A DNA stretch of 64,000 bases from Paramecium tetraurelia (GCF_000165425.1 NW_001799222.1:124001-188000), one strand, 5' to 3'; counted from the stretch's first letter, positions 10,635-23,636 are shown. Numbers and translations are program-made. Notes: generated from the sequence alone by a model not told the origin.

Positions 10635-13600
10635 ATGGGTCAAGAGCAATCAAAATTATTTAAGCGTCAACCTTGTACCTTACAATACAAATATGATGAT
10701 CATGTAACTTTTAATAATAGATAAATAGGATATATCATTGAAATTCGACCCTAAAGCAAAGGTGGGATACCAAAAACCTTTGCGATTTTAGGAAATTGTA
10801 CATATAAATCCAGCATTACGAGATTTGGATAAGGGTAAAATAAAGGGCATTTATTTTAGATATCCTCATCTAATTGCAATTTTTACATGAGCAAGCACTC
10901 AAATTAATCATTTTTGAGAAATTAAAGAAATGCGATGAATTAGTGATATTGTACTAAGCTACCAAATTCATTGTTAATTGTACTTCAAATGAGTGCTTGG
11001 AACTTATTAATACTTTTAATATCATCAACATCTTAACTTAAAAGCAGGAACAGGACTTAGACAAATAAATATTGATTATTATTATTATACACAACATTGT
11101 TGGCAAACTACCTTCAATTATATTGGAATAATAATAAATATTATGGCTGATTAGACATTTGAATCCTTATAATGCTCTAAATGTTGCTTTAATTTTATAG
11201 ATATTAGCAGATATTTGTGTAAATCAAGATAAATGCATTGAGAATATCATTGAAATTCTAAATAAACTCAAGGATGAAGCCAAATGGAGATTTGCCACTG
11301 AACCCATATTCAAAATCATGGAAGTCTAATAAAACATTTATCTAATAAGAGATGCATGCACATTTATAAATGCTTTAGCAGAGACTCATTCAGATGACGA
11401 AATGTGTGAATTGATTAAATAATAAATCCAGCAATATGGTCTAACAGTAATTTATGATGATGTAAAGCTAAAACTCAAAAATTAAGAATATTAAATATCT
11501 CATTGCTCTTATGAATATGCTATGCAATTTTTGTATGACTAAAAATATATTCCGCATTACTCTCAAGTTGATAACTACTATTTCAACAATCTTTAGGAAT
11601 TTGATCCCAAAAAGCCATTGATATTTAAATATGGATACTTTGATGAAATTTTTAATACAGATCCAGACTATTTTGAAATGTAAAAGAATCAACTTTAAGT
11701 TTAATTGGATGTTTATGATTAATTCATTTAGCCAGCTTTCAATCCAAATAAAACTATGTTGGAAAGGTAAAATCCCTTATTTTTATCTACTATAACCAAA
11801 AAAGGAAGTGAGGAGGGTTTAGTTGGTGCTTTGAAAGGATTATGGGAAAATAAACCAAGTGAAACAACAAATTAATAGATTATATTGAATGCCATCAAAA
11901 AGGCCAACTCATTGCCTGAAATACAAGAATTACTTGTTAAATTGAATGAGGAATCTTCTGGGGTTTCTGTTCTGTCTAGATTGATCGATTTGTTAACAAG
12001 AAAATTGGATCAGATTATGGCAGATTAAAAGAAAAGAGATCAAATGAAGAAGGAAAGGGAAGAAGGATATAAATAATAAATTGTAATCCATATATATATA
12101 GTAGGCATATTTACAATTAGAAATTAAACAGAGAACTAGCTAGGAAAGTTAAAGAGATTTAAAGAACCTTAATGAAAAACTAAATCAACTCATAGATGAA
12201 AACAAAAAGTTGCAAGATCAAAGCTAATAATACTCTTAACTCAAAAATAAATTCTAAGATATGTCAGGTTAATTGTTAGAAGCTTAGAAGGTTATGGCTA
12301 AAGCCTAATAAGTAGCAGAATTAGAAGCAAAGTTAGAAGAATATGCTAGTGAAATAAACAGATTAAAAACTACTCATATTCAACCCTAATTATGTAAAAT
12401 ACAGGCATCAGATGGAGGCTCAGAACCTCCTCCTAACCCAACTGACAATATTACAACAGTTTAAGCAGCTCCTTAAAAGGCTGCTCCACCACCTCCTCCT
12501 CCTCCACCTCCACCGCCACCTCCCCCTTCGGCAAAATCTTAAGTTCCACCTCCACCACCACCTCCTCCCTCTGTTCCTAAATCTACTAACAATTCTGCAC
12601 CTCCTCCACCGCCACCACCACCTCCTCCCCCAGGAGGCAAAACTGGAGCTCCACCTCCACCACCTCCTCCCCCTGGAGCTAAAGCTGGTGGTCCTCCTCC
12701 TCCACCTCCTCCACCTGGTGGAAAAGCTCCTCCTCTTCCTAATGCAAAACCTGCTGTACCAACAAAACCTAAATGTTAACCAACAGTGCCAATGAAAGGA
12801 TTAAGTTGGAATATTTTAAAACCAGATTAAATTGGAAATTCAGTATTTTAAGGAATGAATGAGAATGAAATTAAATTTGATATTAAATCTTTAGAAGAGA
12901 AATTCGCTTCTAAACCTGCAAAATAAATCCAATAGAGTGTTGGTGCAAGCGATAAAAAAAAAGAAGTTTAGAAAATCAGTTTATTGAGTGGGGAGAGAAC
13001 AAAGAATATAGAGCTCATATTGGGTAAATTAAGAATGAGTAATGAAAAAATAAAGAATGCTTTATTAGAATGCGATAAATCAACCTTGAATTTAAATGTG
13101 ATAGAATCTTTATTAAATGTTGTTCCAACTGATTAAGAAAGATCTTTGTATGCAAATCCCGAAGAATTAGATAGGGAGAGTTTATAATTGTCTGATCTAT
13201 TTTACTTAGAGTTGTGTTAGGTTCCAGCACATGCAGATAGAATGTAGGCTATTAGAGCTGAGTTTTTGGGAATAGACATGTGTAAGGAATGCAGAGGAAA
13301 ATTAAAACAATTAAAGAAGGGATTTGAATTTTAGAAGAATGATGAACCATTCAAATTATTGATAAAATGCACATTAGCCATAGGTAATTATGTAAATGGG
13401 GATTCTGCTAGAGGTGGAGCCTTTGGGTTCAAAATAGATGCTATAGCAAAAGCAGCAGATATAAAGAGTACAGATGGAAAAGAAACATTATTAATGAGTA
13501 TTGTTTAAGAGTGCGAATAAATTTATGAAAAGCAAGGAAAGGGACCATTTTTCTCAAATGATCGCAATGATCTTCTTGAATTTATGTGTAAATTACCTAT

Positions 13601-14124
13601 TTCTTAGATGAATATTGATATAAATGAAATAAAGAAAGTATAGAAGTTTGTTTAGCTTGCAATAAAGAGTTAATCTAAGCATCCTAATGATAAAGTAAGT
13701 AGATTTGAAGAATTGTCATAATAACTATTATTGGAAATAACAGATTTATCTCAACTTTTATCAACATGTGAATCAATATATTCAGATCTATGTATATTTT
13801 ATTGTGAAAATCCAAAAACTCTATAGAGTGATGCATTTTTCTAATCCATCCAATCAGTTTGGAATAATTGCATTAGAGTATTTAAATTTATATTTTAAGT
13901 CCAAACAACAAATAGAAAAGTTATAATAATTAAAGATCAAAGAAGAATAAAGGAATAAATTAGAATAACAGAAGAAACAACAGTAACCAATTGCAAATTA
14001 GGCCAATATGCATGAATCATTGCCAAAAAGAGTGGGGGCATTACAATAGCTGTAATAATCTTTACCAAGTGATGCAGTTAATTAATTAAGAATGATGAAA
14101 TAAAACAAAAATGAAAACAACTGA
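10635..14124 (+). CDS. Formin with FH3, FH1 and FH2 domains
   Basis: A formin of roughly 1,100 residues with several tiny introns. The N-terminus starts 'MGQEQSKL', which fits the M-G-x-x-x-S consensus for N-myristoylation. The next 450 residues are helical and resemble the GBD/FH3 armadillo region. The FH1 domain (about 12470-12770) contains several runs of 7-13 prolines that would bind profilin. FH2 follows from about 12790, with 'KGLSWNIL' at its start and 'AIGNYVNGDSARGGAFGF', the signature around the conserved G-N-x-x-N, at 13380-13430. FH2 nucleates and processively caps actin filaments. A 22-nt intron at 13858-13879 leads into a Gln/Lys-rich tail; the stop is TGA 14122-14124. Domain order and the acylation motif recall FMNL-type formins, but subfamily assignment is inference. 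Confidence 0.9.
12470..12770 (+). repeat. FH1 polyproline repeat tract
   Basis: A CC(T/A)-rich tract inside the formin encodes at least four runs of consecutive prolines separated by short Gly/Ala/Lys linkers such as 'PGGKTGAPP' and 'PGAKAGGPP'. It is by far the most C-rich segment in the window. Length variation between alleles would be expected here. Confidence 0.85.
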
Positions 14125-14569
14125 ATATGAGTATTTTTAAATATATTAAGAGTTTAAATTTAATTATAATTAATAAGAATTACTTAAAATTTTGTTTTTT
14201 TTTTTAATTAGAATGATAAGCATTCTTTTTTTAGATCCTAATTAATTTAAGATTATATTAGTCTAATTTAATACAGATATTCTGAATGAAACTATTTGTT
14301 ATCTATATAATAATTATGATTAAATGAAGTTAATCTAAAGATATATGGTTTACAATCTATCAATAAATATTCATTTCAAATAATTTAAATATTCGATTTT
14401 TAGCTTCAAATCAACCTTTCTAAGTTTATTTTACCAATTAAAATCAAAATTTTTAATCCAAAAATTAATTATGATAATAAAATATTTATTAATGCTACAA
14501 TTTTGAAATGATGAATTTAAAAGGTTCATATAAATCTTGTTGAGAATACTTTCTCCTAAAAATGGAAAA
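14125..14569. other. Spacer or unresolved 5' exons before histidine kinase
   Basis: A 97-codon ciliate-code frame (about 14213-14509, +) with hydrophobic residues lies here and might be an extra 5' exon of the next gene or chance. No splice chain from it to the next gene is convincing. The rest is AT-rich with no gene seen. Confidence 0.3.
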
Positions 14570-17500
14570 ATGATATAGAAATATTTATCTTAGGCACTAA
14601 TTTCAAAGTAGGTGATCCTTGAAAAACTTAACTTGACTCCTTTTGGATATCCTTTAAATTTTCTCTTTTTCTTACTTTGACTCTAAAACCAGATTTCTGA
14701 TCTAAATCCTTTTTATAGAGACTATATTCCTTGTTTTTAGGTCCCATAATTTTTATTCCCCTTCACTTTCTCCAACATTTGCAATTAATATTGTTATTTA
14801 TATATTGATTCTAATACTTTTGTGCCAATAGCCACTAAATTCGTTAATCCCTCAATTATTTTAACACTATAAATTCTAAAAATGTTTCCTGATACCTAAT
14901 TAAAGGTCATACTATCCTACAGCTATGGCTTTCATCTGATCCCAAATCACAAGCTTTGTAGTTATTTGCTTTTGTTTATATATGATAGATTGAGATTCTC
15001 TTATATTAGAGATATTGATTATTAATTTATGTTATAAAATTTTAAAGAATATTTTACCATTTATTAAGAACATTTGAGAAACAAAGATTAGTGGAGATTG
15101 CTAATGGTCTTCGTCTCTATCTATTAAATGTGTGATGTTATTATTGTAACAGGAGATGCAGTTAATGAAAAAATTTAAGGCGACAAATTCATAATGATAT
15201 ATAGAATCTTGGTAATATACATTACCATTATAGACCCAAATACTTTTGATTGCGTTCTTCGAAGTACTACTATTGAGATTACTCAAAATAAAAAATGGAT
15301 TGATAAATCTAGTGACATTGCTAAAATTTATATGTGTAGTAATTTGTTGGGAAGAGCTGGATTATTACACAGAGGAACAATTATTTCATAGAATACTGGA
15401 TAAATTCCTAATTCTGATGTTCTTCGTTTTTGCAATAGAATCTTAAGTTTGTTAGACATTGGCCATAATTTTCAATTTGGTTTACACATTGCTTCGAAAC
15501 TTTGAGTTCAATTCTAAAATAAACACAATATTTGGGATAAAGATAATTGTGATTCATGTGATCCTTTAATTCTTTATGATAACAGTCAATAAAAAGAACA
15601 TTAGACCTAATTCAAATTCTTAACTAGTAGCTATGGGATCTAGCAATAAAATGATATATACCCAATTGAATTCTTAGAGATAATCCAATCCGAGTAGAAC
15701 TCTTCATCAATTATATATAGATATACCTGAAAATCGGAATATCTCTCAACTACCACAAGAATAAAAATAAGATGATCAATAAACAGAATCGGTTCAATAA
15801 GATCAAATAAATGAAGCCATACTCTCTTCAGCAGAACTTGGAATCTACCTAGTGGATAATCTAACTCAAAGTGTGTAAGTAATAAACCCACAGTTGTCCA
15901 ATATTATAATGAAAGAAGATCAGCTGAGCACTGAATTTCTCGAGACTGAATTGTACGATTTCGGATTGCTTCTTGAAGAACCTTGTTTATTATTGCCTAA
16001 ATTTCATAGGAGTCATGATATTGGACAGTTCCTAATATTCACTAAAACCTTGGAGTATTGTATAAATTTATATTGTTGAGTTCCATCTATTTTGGAGAAT
16101 AATATCTAGAGTGAACCTTCCCAAATCAAGCGATTGCAACTATTAACCAAAAAAATATCCTTTAAAGCATTCTTCGATAATCTAATTGCTTACAATCATC
16201 TGAAATACTCAAACTATCGTTAACTTATTGACTTTTCCCTCAAAGTATACATCAAATTCGATTCTTGCTATATGCAAGTTGTTCTATCGCCATTAATCTA
16301 TAAACTTAAGCCTTAAATTGCTATCTTCGTTTCTGACATTACAGAAGATCCTTATATCACATAATTACTGAATGCTACTAAAAACAATGATTTTATGATT
16401 AATGATATTTCTCAAAAGATTAAATAACCCTTAAATTGTACAATATCTATGTTAGAAATTATAATGGTATGTCAATCACTTAATATTATATAAGAACACC
16501 ACTCCACATGAAATAAGAGAAAAATATATCAGTCCAGCACTTGCGGGTTGTAAATTATTAATTAATACTGCAAATGACATTCTTGATTACGCTTAGCTCC
16601 AAAAGAAAGATAAATTAGACTTAGTTTAGATGGATGTTCAGATATAAGAATTTGTGACTGATATCATCAATGTAGTAAAATCTTAAGCCATTTTCAGAGG
16701 ATTAAAAATATCCATTAATATTAAACAGAATGTTCCTTAATTTATTAGAACGGATCCAAATAGATTAAGATAAATCTTAATTAATTTATTAGTAACTTCA
16801 ATTTAAGCGACTGTTCGTGGCTCCATTATATTTTGTGTTTCCAAAAGTTAACTGCTAAATGAACATGTAGACTTCATTGTGAAAGTCAAGGCTAATGAAA
16901 CTAATTTCTCAATTCTTAAGATTATTGAGAGAACAGTGAGATTCTTTAAATCATAAACTTTAAAGTCTAAGATATTAGATCTTGGTCATCTTAGACAGTA
17001 TTCATAATCAATTTTGATCTCATTCTATTTAACAAAATGTCTATCCCAAATTCCATTTGAATATAATTATGAGCGTGTTGATAATAAGGAGGAATTTAGT
17101 TTTGTCATTAAAATATAAAATTTATATCCACAATTTAATCAAAATTTGAATTAAAAAAGATTGTCGGAATTCACAAATTAGTAAAGTTTTTATTAATAGT
17201 ATCAAAATAAAGGAGACTTAAAGAGATATTAATCTTAGATGTCAAGTTTACAAGCAGAAGATCTCAATATCAAAGTGGAACTCAAAGAGGCTAAGCAAAA
17301 GCTGAATATCAATATCATCCAAAATTAAGGGCCAGTACCCAAAGATAAATAATAGGAAATTCAAGAACAATCTAATGAATCCGATGAAAGTCTTTCTGAT
17401 TTGCAAGATGACGAAGTATCCATAGAGTCTAAGAATGGGATTTCCTATAGAGTGGAACAAATGCTAAAAATAAAACCATACTTTTTTGATTATGTTAATG

Positions 17501-18218
17501 AAACCTAAAAGAAGTATGAAGGATCAAACTCTTAGCCATCCCAACAACTTACATTTGGAGGATTAGGATAAGGCAGATCATCCATTTATTCTTCACTTTG
17601 CTTCACCAGTGGAACCATGCAACCCAATGATTTACTGGATTGTTTTGAAAAAATGGAAAAAATAAAACAACAAAAAAACAAATCCAATTGTGGAGTAATT
17701 TTTATTTTAATAGTTAGTGTACAAAGATATTGATTTGCGAGAGTGTCGATCTTGATCTTTATGCTTTATCACATTAATTGACTAATATTGGAATTACATA
17801 TGAGTATATTACTCAGAAATCTCAAATAGTGAGCACTCTTGTTAAATTATTAAATAGTGATTTGTAATAGTAGTAAAATAGTAATTAATAAAAGTAGAAT
17901 ATTGATAATCAATAATTAAAGATCACAAATGATAATTAATAGCTGAAGAACAATGAAAATTAACCTTGTTGTAAAGGATTATAACTAATATTCCTTGCTA
18001 TTGAATAATAAGAGGAGGAACTATTTGCTTTGTTTAATTCAATAAAAGATGTCTATGCAGAGTTCAAAGCGGAACCCAGAATTATCGGATTGATTGGTTG
18101 TATGGATGAAGAAAATCGAGCTCAATTAAGAAAGCTTCCCTTCCATGATTATTTGTCAAAACCCATTATGATCGATGCCCTACTCTTTATCTTGGCTAAA
18201 TGGATTAAAATGAATTGA
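14570..18218 (+). CDS. Membrane hybrid histidine kinase with degenerate catalytic motifs
   Basis: The 5' third (to about 15600) encodes hydrophobic segments such as 'RLYSLFLGPIIFIPL' and 'IIVIHVILQFFMI' in several frames joined by tiny introns I cannot fully resolve; the start is provisional. From about 15840 the frame is firm: a PAS-like region ('SSAELGIYLVDNLTQSV'), then a DHp-like helix at about 16405-16435, an HATPase-like block with 'RTDPNRLRQILINLL', a long acidic linker and a C-terminal receiver-like block. Introns include 28 nt at about 16470-16497. Key residues are missing: the DHp reads S-Q-K-I-K-Q-P-L-N where S-H-E-L-R-T-P-L-N is usual, the N-box asparagine is absent ('NLLVTSIQAT'), and the receiver lacks the acidic pair and phospho-Asp although its 'SKP' lysine remains. 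It is probably a pseudokinase or scaffold. Confidence 0.68.
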
Positions 18219-18232
18219 TAATATATTTAAAT

Positions 18233-19018
18233 ATGTTTAATAAATGGTTTAAACCTACAATCCCAATATTGCGAATCAATTCAGGAATTGATCATAATAG
18301 TGCTAAATTGGTTGAGGAATCCTTAAAGCCACTTACTAGAATGAAAGCCCTAGCAGTTGTCGTGAATTCGACTGGAGGTTTGCTTGTATAGGGAGAATTA
18401 ATGAAAAAGAAAATAGAATTATTTGCTAAAACTCATAAAATACCTCTTTACACATTTGCAGAAGATTCTGCATTGTCAGCTGGATATTATTTATTATCAA
18501 TTGGAAATAAGATATTTGTTGATGAAGCATCTATGGTTGGTTCAATTGGAGTGTTGTATTTGAATCTGAGTATTGATAAGCTAACCAGAAAATTAGGCTT
18601 TGAACCCCGAAAGTTTTCTTCAAATAAGTAATTTGATTTTAGACTATATATGTAAATAGAAAGCTTTTCTTAAACATCACAGGGTTAAATGATGAAAGAG
18701 ATGAGGAGATGGAGGGAATAGTAAAGGATTAATTTGGAATAATGAGATAATAATTTTTTGATCATTGTGATAAATATAGACCACAATTATAAAAATAAGA
18801 TGCGGATGTTAAGGATTTAATTTATAATGCCAATATATTTACTGGGATAGAGGCAGTTAAATATGGGTAAATGATTAGTCAATATAATTGATAGATTGGC
18901 TGATGAAATTGGAAATTTTGAGGAAGTGTTGAATCGCTTACATCCTGATTGCTAATTAAGAGACATTACTAGAATACCACTTGCTTAATATTACATAATG
19001 AAGTAATAGTCATAATGA
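18233..19018 (+). CDS. S49 family peptidase (SppA/SohB-like)
   Basis: 241 residues after two introns, 32 nt near 18628-18659 and 28 nt at about 18869-18896. The family core is clear: 'VVVNSTGGL' (oxyanion/substrate strand), 'ALSAGYYLLSIGNKIF' containing the catalytic serine of the S-A-G-Y-Y motif, and 'SMVGSIGVLYLNL', the V-G-S-I-G-V motif that follows. S49 enzymes degrade cleaved signal peptides and membrane fragments using a Ser-Lys dyad; the general-base lysine sits beyond the V-G-S-I-G motif and 'LTRKLGFEPRKF' supplies candidates. The protein is half the length of bacterial SppA and resembles the single-domain form. No signal peptide or transmembrane helix is obvious. It starts only 14 bp after the previous stop on the same strand. 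Confidence 0.84.
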
Positions 19019-19072
19019 GTTTAATAAAAATTTCACTGTGGAACATTTTATAAATCAATTAATTGAGATAAT

Positions 19073-19884
19073 TCAAAAGATATTGCATTCCTCCTTCTGA
19101 TCTGGTTTCTTCTTGCTATTAGGCTACTATCCAATTTGGCTCTATTTAATTGCTTATTAATTCATCAACTCAGGTAAATTGCTACCTCTAAAGATTTATT
19201 CATAATTGGAGAAATCCAACTAAGTAAGAGCTGACTTTTATTCGGCATCTAGCATTGGTAAATTAGCTAAAAATTCATCAATTTATCTTTGTATGTCTTC
19301 TAACTCATCTTTCGATTTTTATGCTTTGTTGATAGTCTCCTACAATTTCACCTGTTTGATGTCGATACTCTGAGTTTTTTCGATGTTTGATTATTTAAGT
19401 TCGATTTTCTAAGTTTCAATTTCTTGAAGTTGTAATATTATTGAATTCTTTTGATATGTAGCTTCTATGATATCCTCATCAAGCTTTTAAATCTTCTGTT
19501 CAGAGGTAACTTCACCTGGATTGGAATGAAGTAAATTCTTAAATGAATATAGTTATTATCTTTTATTCGCTAATTCAACATTCGCAGATTCTAAAGATAT
19601 GGCGAGCTCCTCCCTTTACTTTTTGGCACTTAGAATTAGAATACGCTCAAGGAATATACGTTCACAGTATTCACATACGGGATGAAGAACTTCATCGTTT
19701 AGTTTTCTTCTCTTAACCAAGCAATTAGAACAGGTGGATTTTCCACAAAAATCACTAATCTTAGAACCAAACTTTACCAATGATTTGGACGTTCAAGTTC
19801 ATCATCGCAAATGTGGCATACTAATTAATTTTCAAATTCAACTGCTATCTTAGGTTCAGGATAAACAATCTATTCACTCAACAT
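19073..19884 (-). CDS. FYVE-related zinc finger plus coiled-coil protein
   Basis: 262 residues with one 23-nt intron near 19757-19779. Splicing is decisive: it joins 'VCHICDDELERPNH' to 'CDFCGKSTCSNCLVKRR', giving C-x2-C-x9-C-x2-C-G-x3-C-x2-C followed by basic residues and a final 'VCEYCER'. That is the eight-cysteine ring of FYVE-type fingers, which bind phosphatidylinositol 3-phosphate on endosomes, although the usual R-R-H-H-C-R stretch is only 'RPNHCDF'. Lipid binding is therefore uncertain. The rest is a helical Lys/Glu/Gln coiled coil of about 170 residues. The start lies 34 bp from the start of the next gene on the other strand. Confidence 0.72.
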
Positions 19885-19918
19885 TATATATATAATTTTC
19901 CTGGCTTATTAAAATTAA

Positions 19919-20437
19919 ATGATCAACTCAAGTTTATTCAGCAAACCTAAATAGAGATAAATCTATTTAATTTACGCTTCCCGTAATCATACTCAACCGA
20001 AATCCACTCCACGCACTCATCTTAAATTACCTAACTGCTCTCCTAGAATTAATGAAAATAAATCGAAAAAAACCAATAGCTTTTATATTCATAAAATGCA
20101 GAGATCATAATAACAGAGTCCTGTTGTTAGATAACCAATTCGAAACAGAGATTCAAGTGAAAGCTTCATGAGGGATTTAGAATTATCTGGCAATGAAGAT
20201 TTGAAAGACATCAACAAGAGTCTGTTATTGACTTCACAAGAGATCAATAAGAAAATGCAATTTAATATCGAATCATACTTAAATAATACTCTGAAATCAA
20301 AAAGAATCAATCAAAACCTTAATAATATGATTGATTTTGATTTGAACCAAGATAATAATTCAATTAACTCCTTTGAGTTCTCAAGAAGTCGCAGAGAAAC
20401 TCCTCTTCAACCAATTAGAGTTTATTATAAAAAGTGA
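19919..20437 (+). CDS. Unknown protein, 172 residues
   Basis: One uninterrupted ciliate-code frame of 172 residues with no introns. It is rich in Ser, Asn, Arg and Lys; the first 70 residues look disordered, and the middle has two amphipathic stretches ('MRDLELSGNEDLKDINKSL' and the helix after it). Two 'SRSRRE'-like basic sites could be phosphorylated. I recognise no domain. It is divergent from the zinc-finger gene with 34 bp between start codons, so expression of the two may be coordinated. Confidence 0.7.
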
Positions 20438-20460
20438 TGATATTTTGTGTAATATATTAC

Positions 20461-22869
20461 TCATAGCTTCATAAATTATTCATATTCTAAGAATAACGGG
20501 GAAGTATCATAAGAAAGGTTTGCTGTTTGCCTAGATTCAAACTAAAGTTTCTATAATTAAGTTGCATTTTGAATCATTAAACTTGTGAGAGGATCCTCCT
20601 TGAAATAATTTAATTATTGAATTAAAGCATTAAATATTTTTTCCAAAGCAATTTAAGAGTATTAATCTTACTATGTCTACATTTAACTTTGAATATTTTC
20701 TATATCCTTTAATAATTAATGGATCTACTTATTTATAAATTTATTTTTATTATATTTGCTATTATTTTGCTAATTCTATAATTCTATTTGCTTGATATCA
20801 TTTCTATCCTATTAAATTGATTTATGAATAAATATCGGTCCAACATTTTCACAGGACACCTTGTTCTCCTTCTTAATACTCGGTCGTTTCGGAGGCTACG
20901 ACTACTGTCTCTTTAAATTCGGTAATATTTGAAAATTCTTGAGTCCAATTCTGTTTGTGCCTTCTTCATCGGATTCAATTAAATCAAAACTGTTTTTCTT
21001 CGAAATCTCAATAGTTTATTCCTTTTATTTCATCTTATCTTTTTCTTCCTTCTTGATAGGCTAGACAATAGATGAGCTATATGGGTCTTTATGTTATTTA
21101 AAAATATGATTCCTTATAAAGATGAGTTCTAAAACTGAAATTAGTTTGCTTAAGGTATAATTCTTTTGGATAATATCAAACGGTCTTTTTTGTTCTTCAT
21201 TATATGTAAACAGCAAGTAAGGATTGATAGAGTAAAGCTATAAAATTATTTTAATATTTTCACTCTTGGCAGCAAAATGCATCACTTAATAGTTTTAATA
21301 TTAATACCTGAATTGCCTTTGTGACCCAGCAATTTGAATGAAAAAACATCTCGTTAGTATTATTCATTTATTGATATTGCAAAACGCAATGCAGAATAGG
21401 ATGACTTTTTGATAGCCAAATGCAAAGGCGTGTTATTATTGATATTCCTTTGATTAGAGTCAACACCTCTTTCGATCAACAAGTGCCCAATTTTTGTGGC
21501 TTCTTATAGATTCTTTTTAAAAGATGGAATCAAATTATGCATAGGACCATTACCTTTTTTATCTTACTTGTTAATTTAAACTTTGGCATTTAAAATGTCT
21601 CTGATTAAGTAGTATTACATTTTACTCACAGCTTAGTTAAGAACACTGTTGTATTCTCCTCTTTTAAAATAAATCACATGTATTACCCTCCTATATTTAG
21701 ATTTGTAGATGCATTTATTATTATTTTGGCACAATGGTATTTTTCTTCTTTGATCGCTAATGAAAGGGGAGTGTGAGAAGCATCATCCAATTAAGAGGAT
21801 AGTTCGAATCTTATATTGAGAAGGGCTCTCACAACCCCTATGTCTTCATTCTCAACTGCAATATGCATTAGATTCGACCCATTGTCAGAGACATCAGCAT
21901 CCTAACCTAGGGTTTTGGTCTAGATGAATTGGCAACTGCTTGACAATTCTTAGAGAGTTAATTCAGTATTTCTTTAAGTTGCTCTAGTAATGTTGGATTA
22001 TTTTGGGATTTGAACAGTGATTGAATCTTGAATTTGATCATCATGATATTTTTGATTGTATATCAAGTAATCGTGGCAAATGATAAATTCATTATCTTTG
22101 AGGAGTTGATTTATTTAATCCCAAAATCTTTAGAGATCATCTGCTATCATCATGTCTTTCTCTAAAATTATAATATGAATGTTTATTACTGGATGAATAA
22201 TAGATTTGATTAGTGTACTTAATCCAATCTAAACCAAGTCCTTTGAGTTACTTCTCTAAATTCAATATTGCTTTAGGTATCTTTGTGAAATCATTGCTTC
22301 TTAAATCAACAATTTTAAGTTGTTCCATTTGAAATAATTCATCTGGTAAAATACGTATATGATTTTTGCCAACATCCAATCTCTCTAATGAAGTTTTCCA
22401 CTTCTCCCCCAATTTGAGACTCTTTAATAGGTTATTATTGAGATTGATGTGTGATAGAGATAATTCAAATATACAATTTGGAACTTCCTGAAATAGATTA
22501 TTGGCTAAATTGATAATCGATAAACGAATGTATTGTTATATTCCTTCATGTAAAGAAGTCATTTTGGAATTTGAAAGATCCAGCACTCTTACATTATGAT
22601 CATAACTATTAATTAGATTCAAATTCTGCATTTTGACAATATACTTCGTCTATTGTTTTTTCATCTAAGACATTTATCTATCTAAAACTGAATGCTTTAT
22701 ACGTTTAATTTTCTTTTTGGCTTGTTTCATCAAAATCAAAGACTCCCCTTTACTTTTCTTTAATGGAATACTCATCTTTAAGGTTCATGTCCTTCCTTCT
22801 CTTAAACTATATCTGATCCTGCTCATATTGATGACAGGTATTTTCATATGATTATAATGTATTACTCAT
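20461..22869 (-). CDS. Leucine-rich repeat and ankyrin repeat protein
   Basis: About 780 residues with several tiny introns; the first (19 nt, near 22633-22651) joins the N-terminal Gln/Lys region to the repeats. Residues about 75-220 are leucine-rich repeats with the L-x-x-L-x-L-x-x-N-x-L pattern ('VRVLDLSNSKMTSL', 'LERLDVGKNHIRILPDEL', 'LKIVDLRSNDFTKIP'). A spacer follows, then ankyrin repeats ('GSNLMHIAVENEDIGVVRAL', 'SHTPLSLAIKEEKYHCAKI', 'NNNTPLHLAIKKSSYSAL'). The C-terminal 250 residues are charged and Gln-rich with no domain. Both repeat types are protein-binding, so it is likely a scaffold; no catalytic part is visible. The stop is TGA 20461-20463, reached only if many TAA/TAG codons are read through. 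Confidence 0.8.
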
Positions 22870-23214
22870 AACTGATCGATATATTTTAATTATTGATTTT
22901 ATCAATTACATAACCCAAATACAAAATACTTATCAAAATGTAATTATAGGAACATACTTGAATCAAATATTCATAAATACGCCCTCTTTATTAGAAAATA
23001 GCCAAATATAAATATATACTACATTATTATCATTTTATTATAAAAATAATAAATCATAAATTACATTATATATATCTCTGATTATTTATATAAAAATAAT
23101 AATAACACACATAACTTCTCATAATAAGAAGGGAAATAGGTTTGTGAATTGCTGAAAACAATTAATATCGTTTGTTTATTGAAGAATGAAATTTTAGTTT
23201 ATTTAGAGTATAAG
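22870..23214. other. Intergenic spacer, no gene seen
   Basis: Very AT-rich DNA upstream of the LRR-ankyrin gene, with runs such as repeated ATTAT and AATAA. No open frame or RNA gene is visible. It should contain the promoter of the minus-strand gene. Confidence 0.45.
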
Positions 23215-23636
23215 ATGACCAATTTAAAGAAGAATTCTATTTTAAAGGAGTAGGTTGATGTGAATCAGTTACTATTCACGTAGTTTGAATCATAAATTCG
23301 AATTATTTTGCTCATCTCTTTTTTCAATACAAATGTTACAATCAGAAAACCATTATTGATGTTATGTATTAAAAGCAATTACATTAATTTAATTATATCA
23401 AGTTAAGTAGCTTGGTATAAAGATTTCGGTAGCAATAGAACTTGATGGGTTCCTGAGTCAAATAAAGTATTACAAATTACACCTTTTAAATTATAAGGCA
23501 ATTAATTTTAAGTGTATTAGTTATTAACCTTCGAAAAGTGATTCACAATCTAATGTTTACTCATCATAGCAGTAGTTTTGGAAACTTGGATGCAAATAAG
23601 AAATTTGATTTATTCATAAAGCAAATACTTGAGTGA
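23215..23636 (+). CDS. Doubtful small gene
   Basis: An ATG at 23215 opens a frame of about 75 codons with a hydrophobic segment ('IRIILLISFFNTN'). Further open stretches continue in other frames to TGA 23634, and tiny introns could join them, but no single chain is convincing and no domain is recognised. It may be a short membrane protein, a pseudogene or noncoding DNA upstream of Sec61. Confidence 0.25.

Noticed and set aside
12412-12795. A 127-codon standard-code ORF on the + strand, rich in Leu and His
   Set aside because: It is a frame-shifted reading of the proline-coding FH1 tract of the formin; the proline frame continues into FH2.
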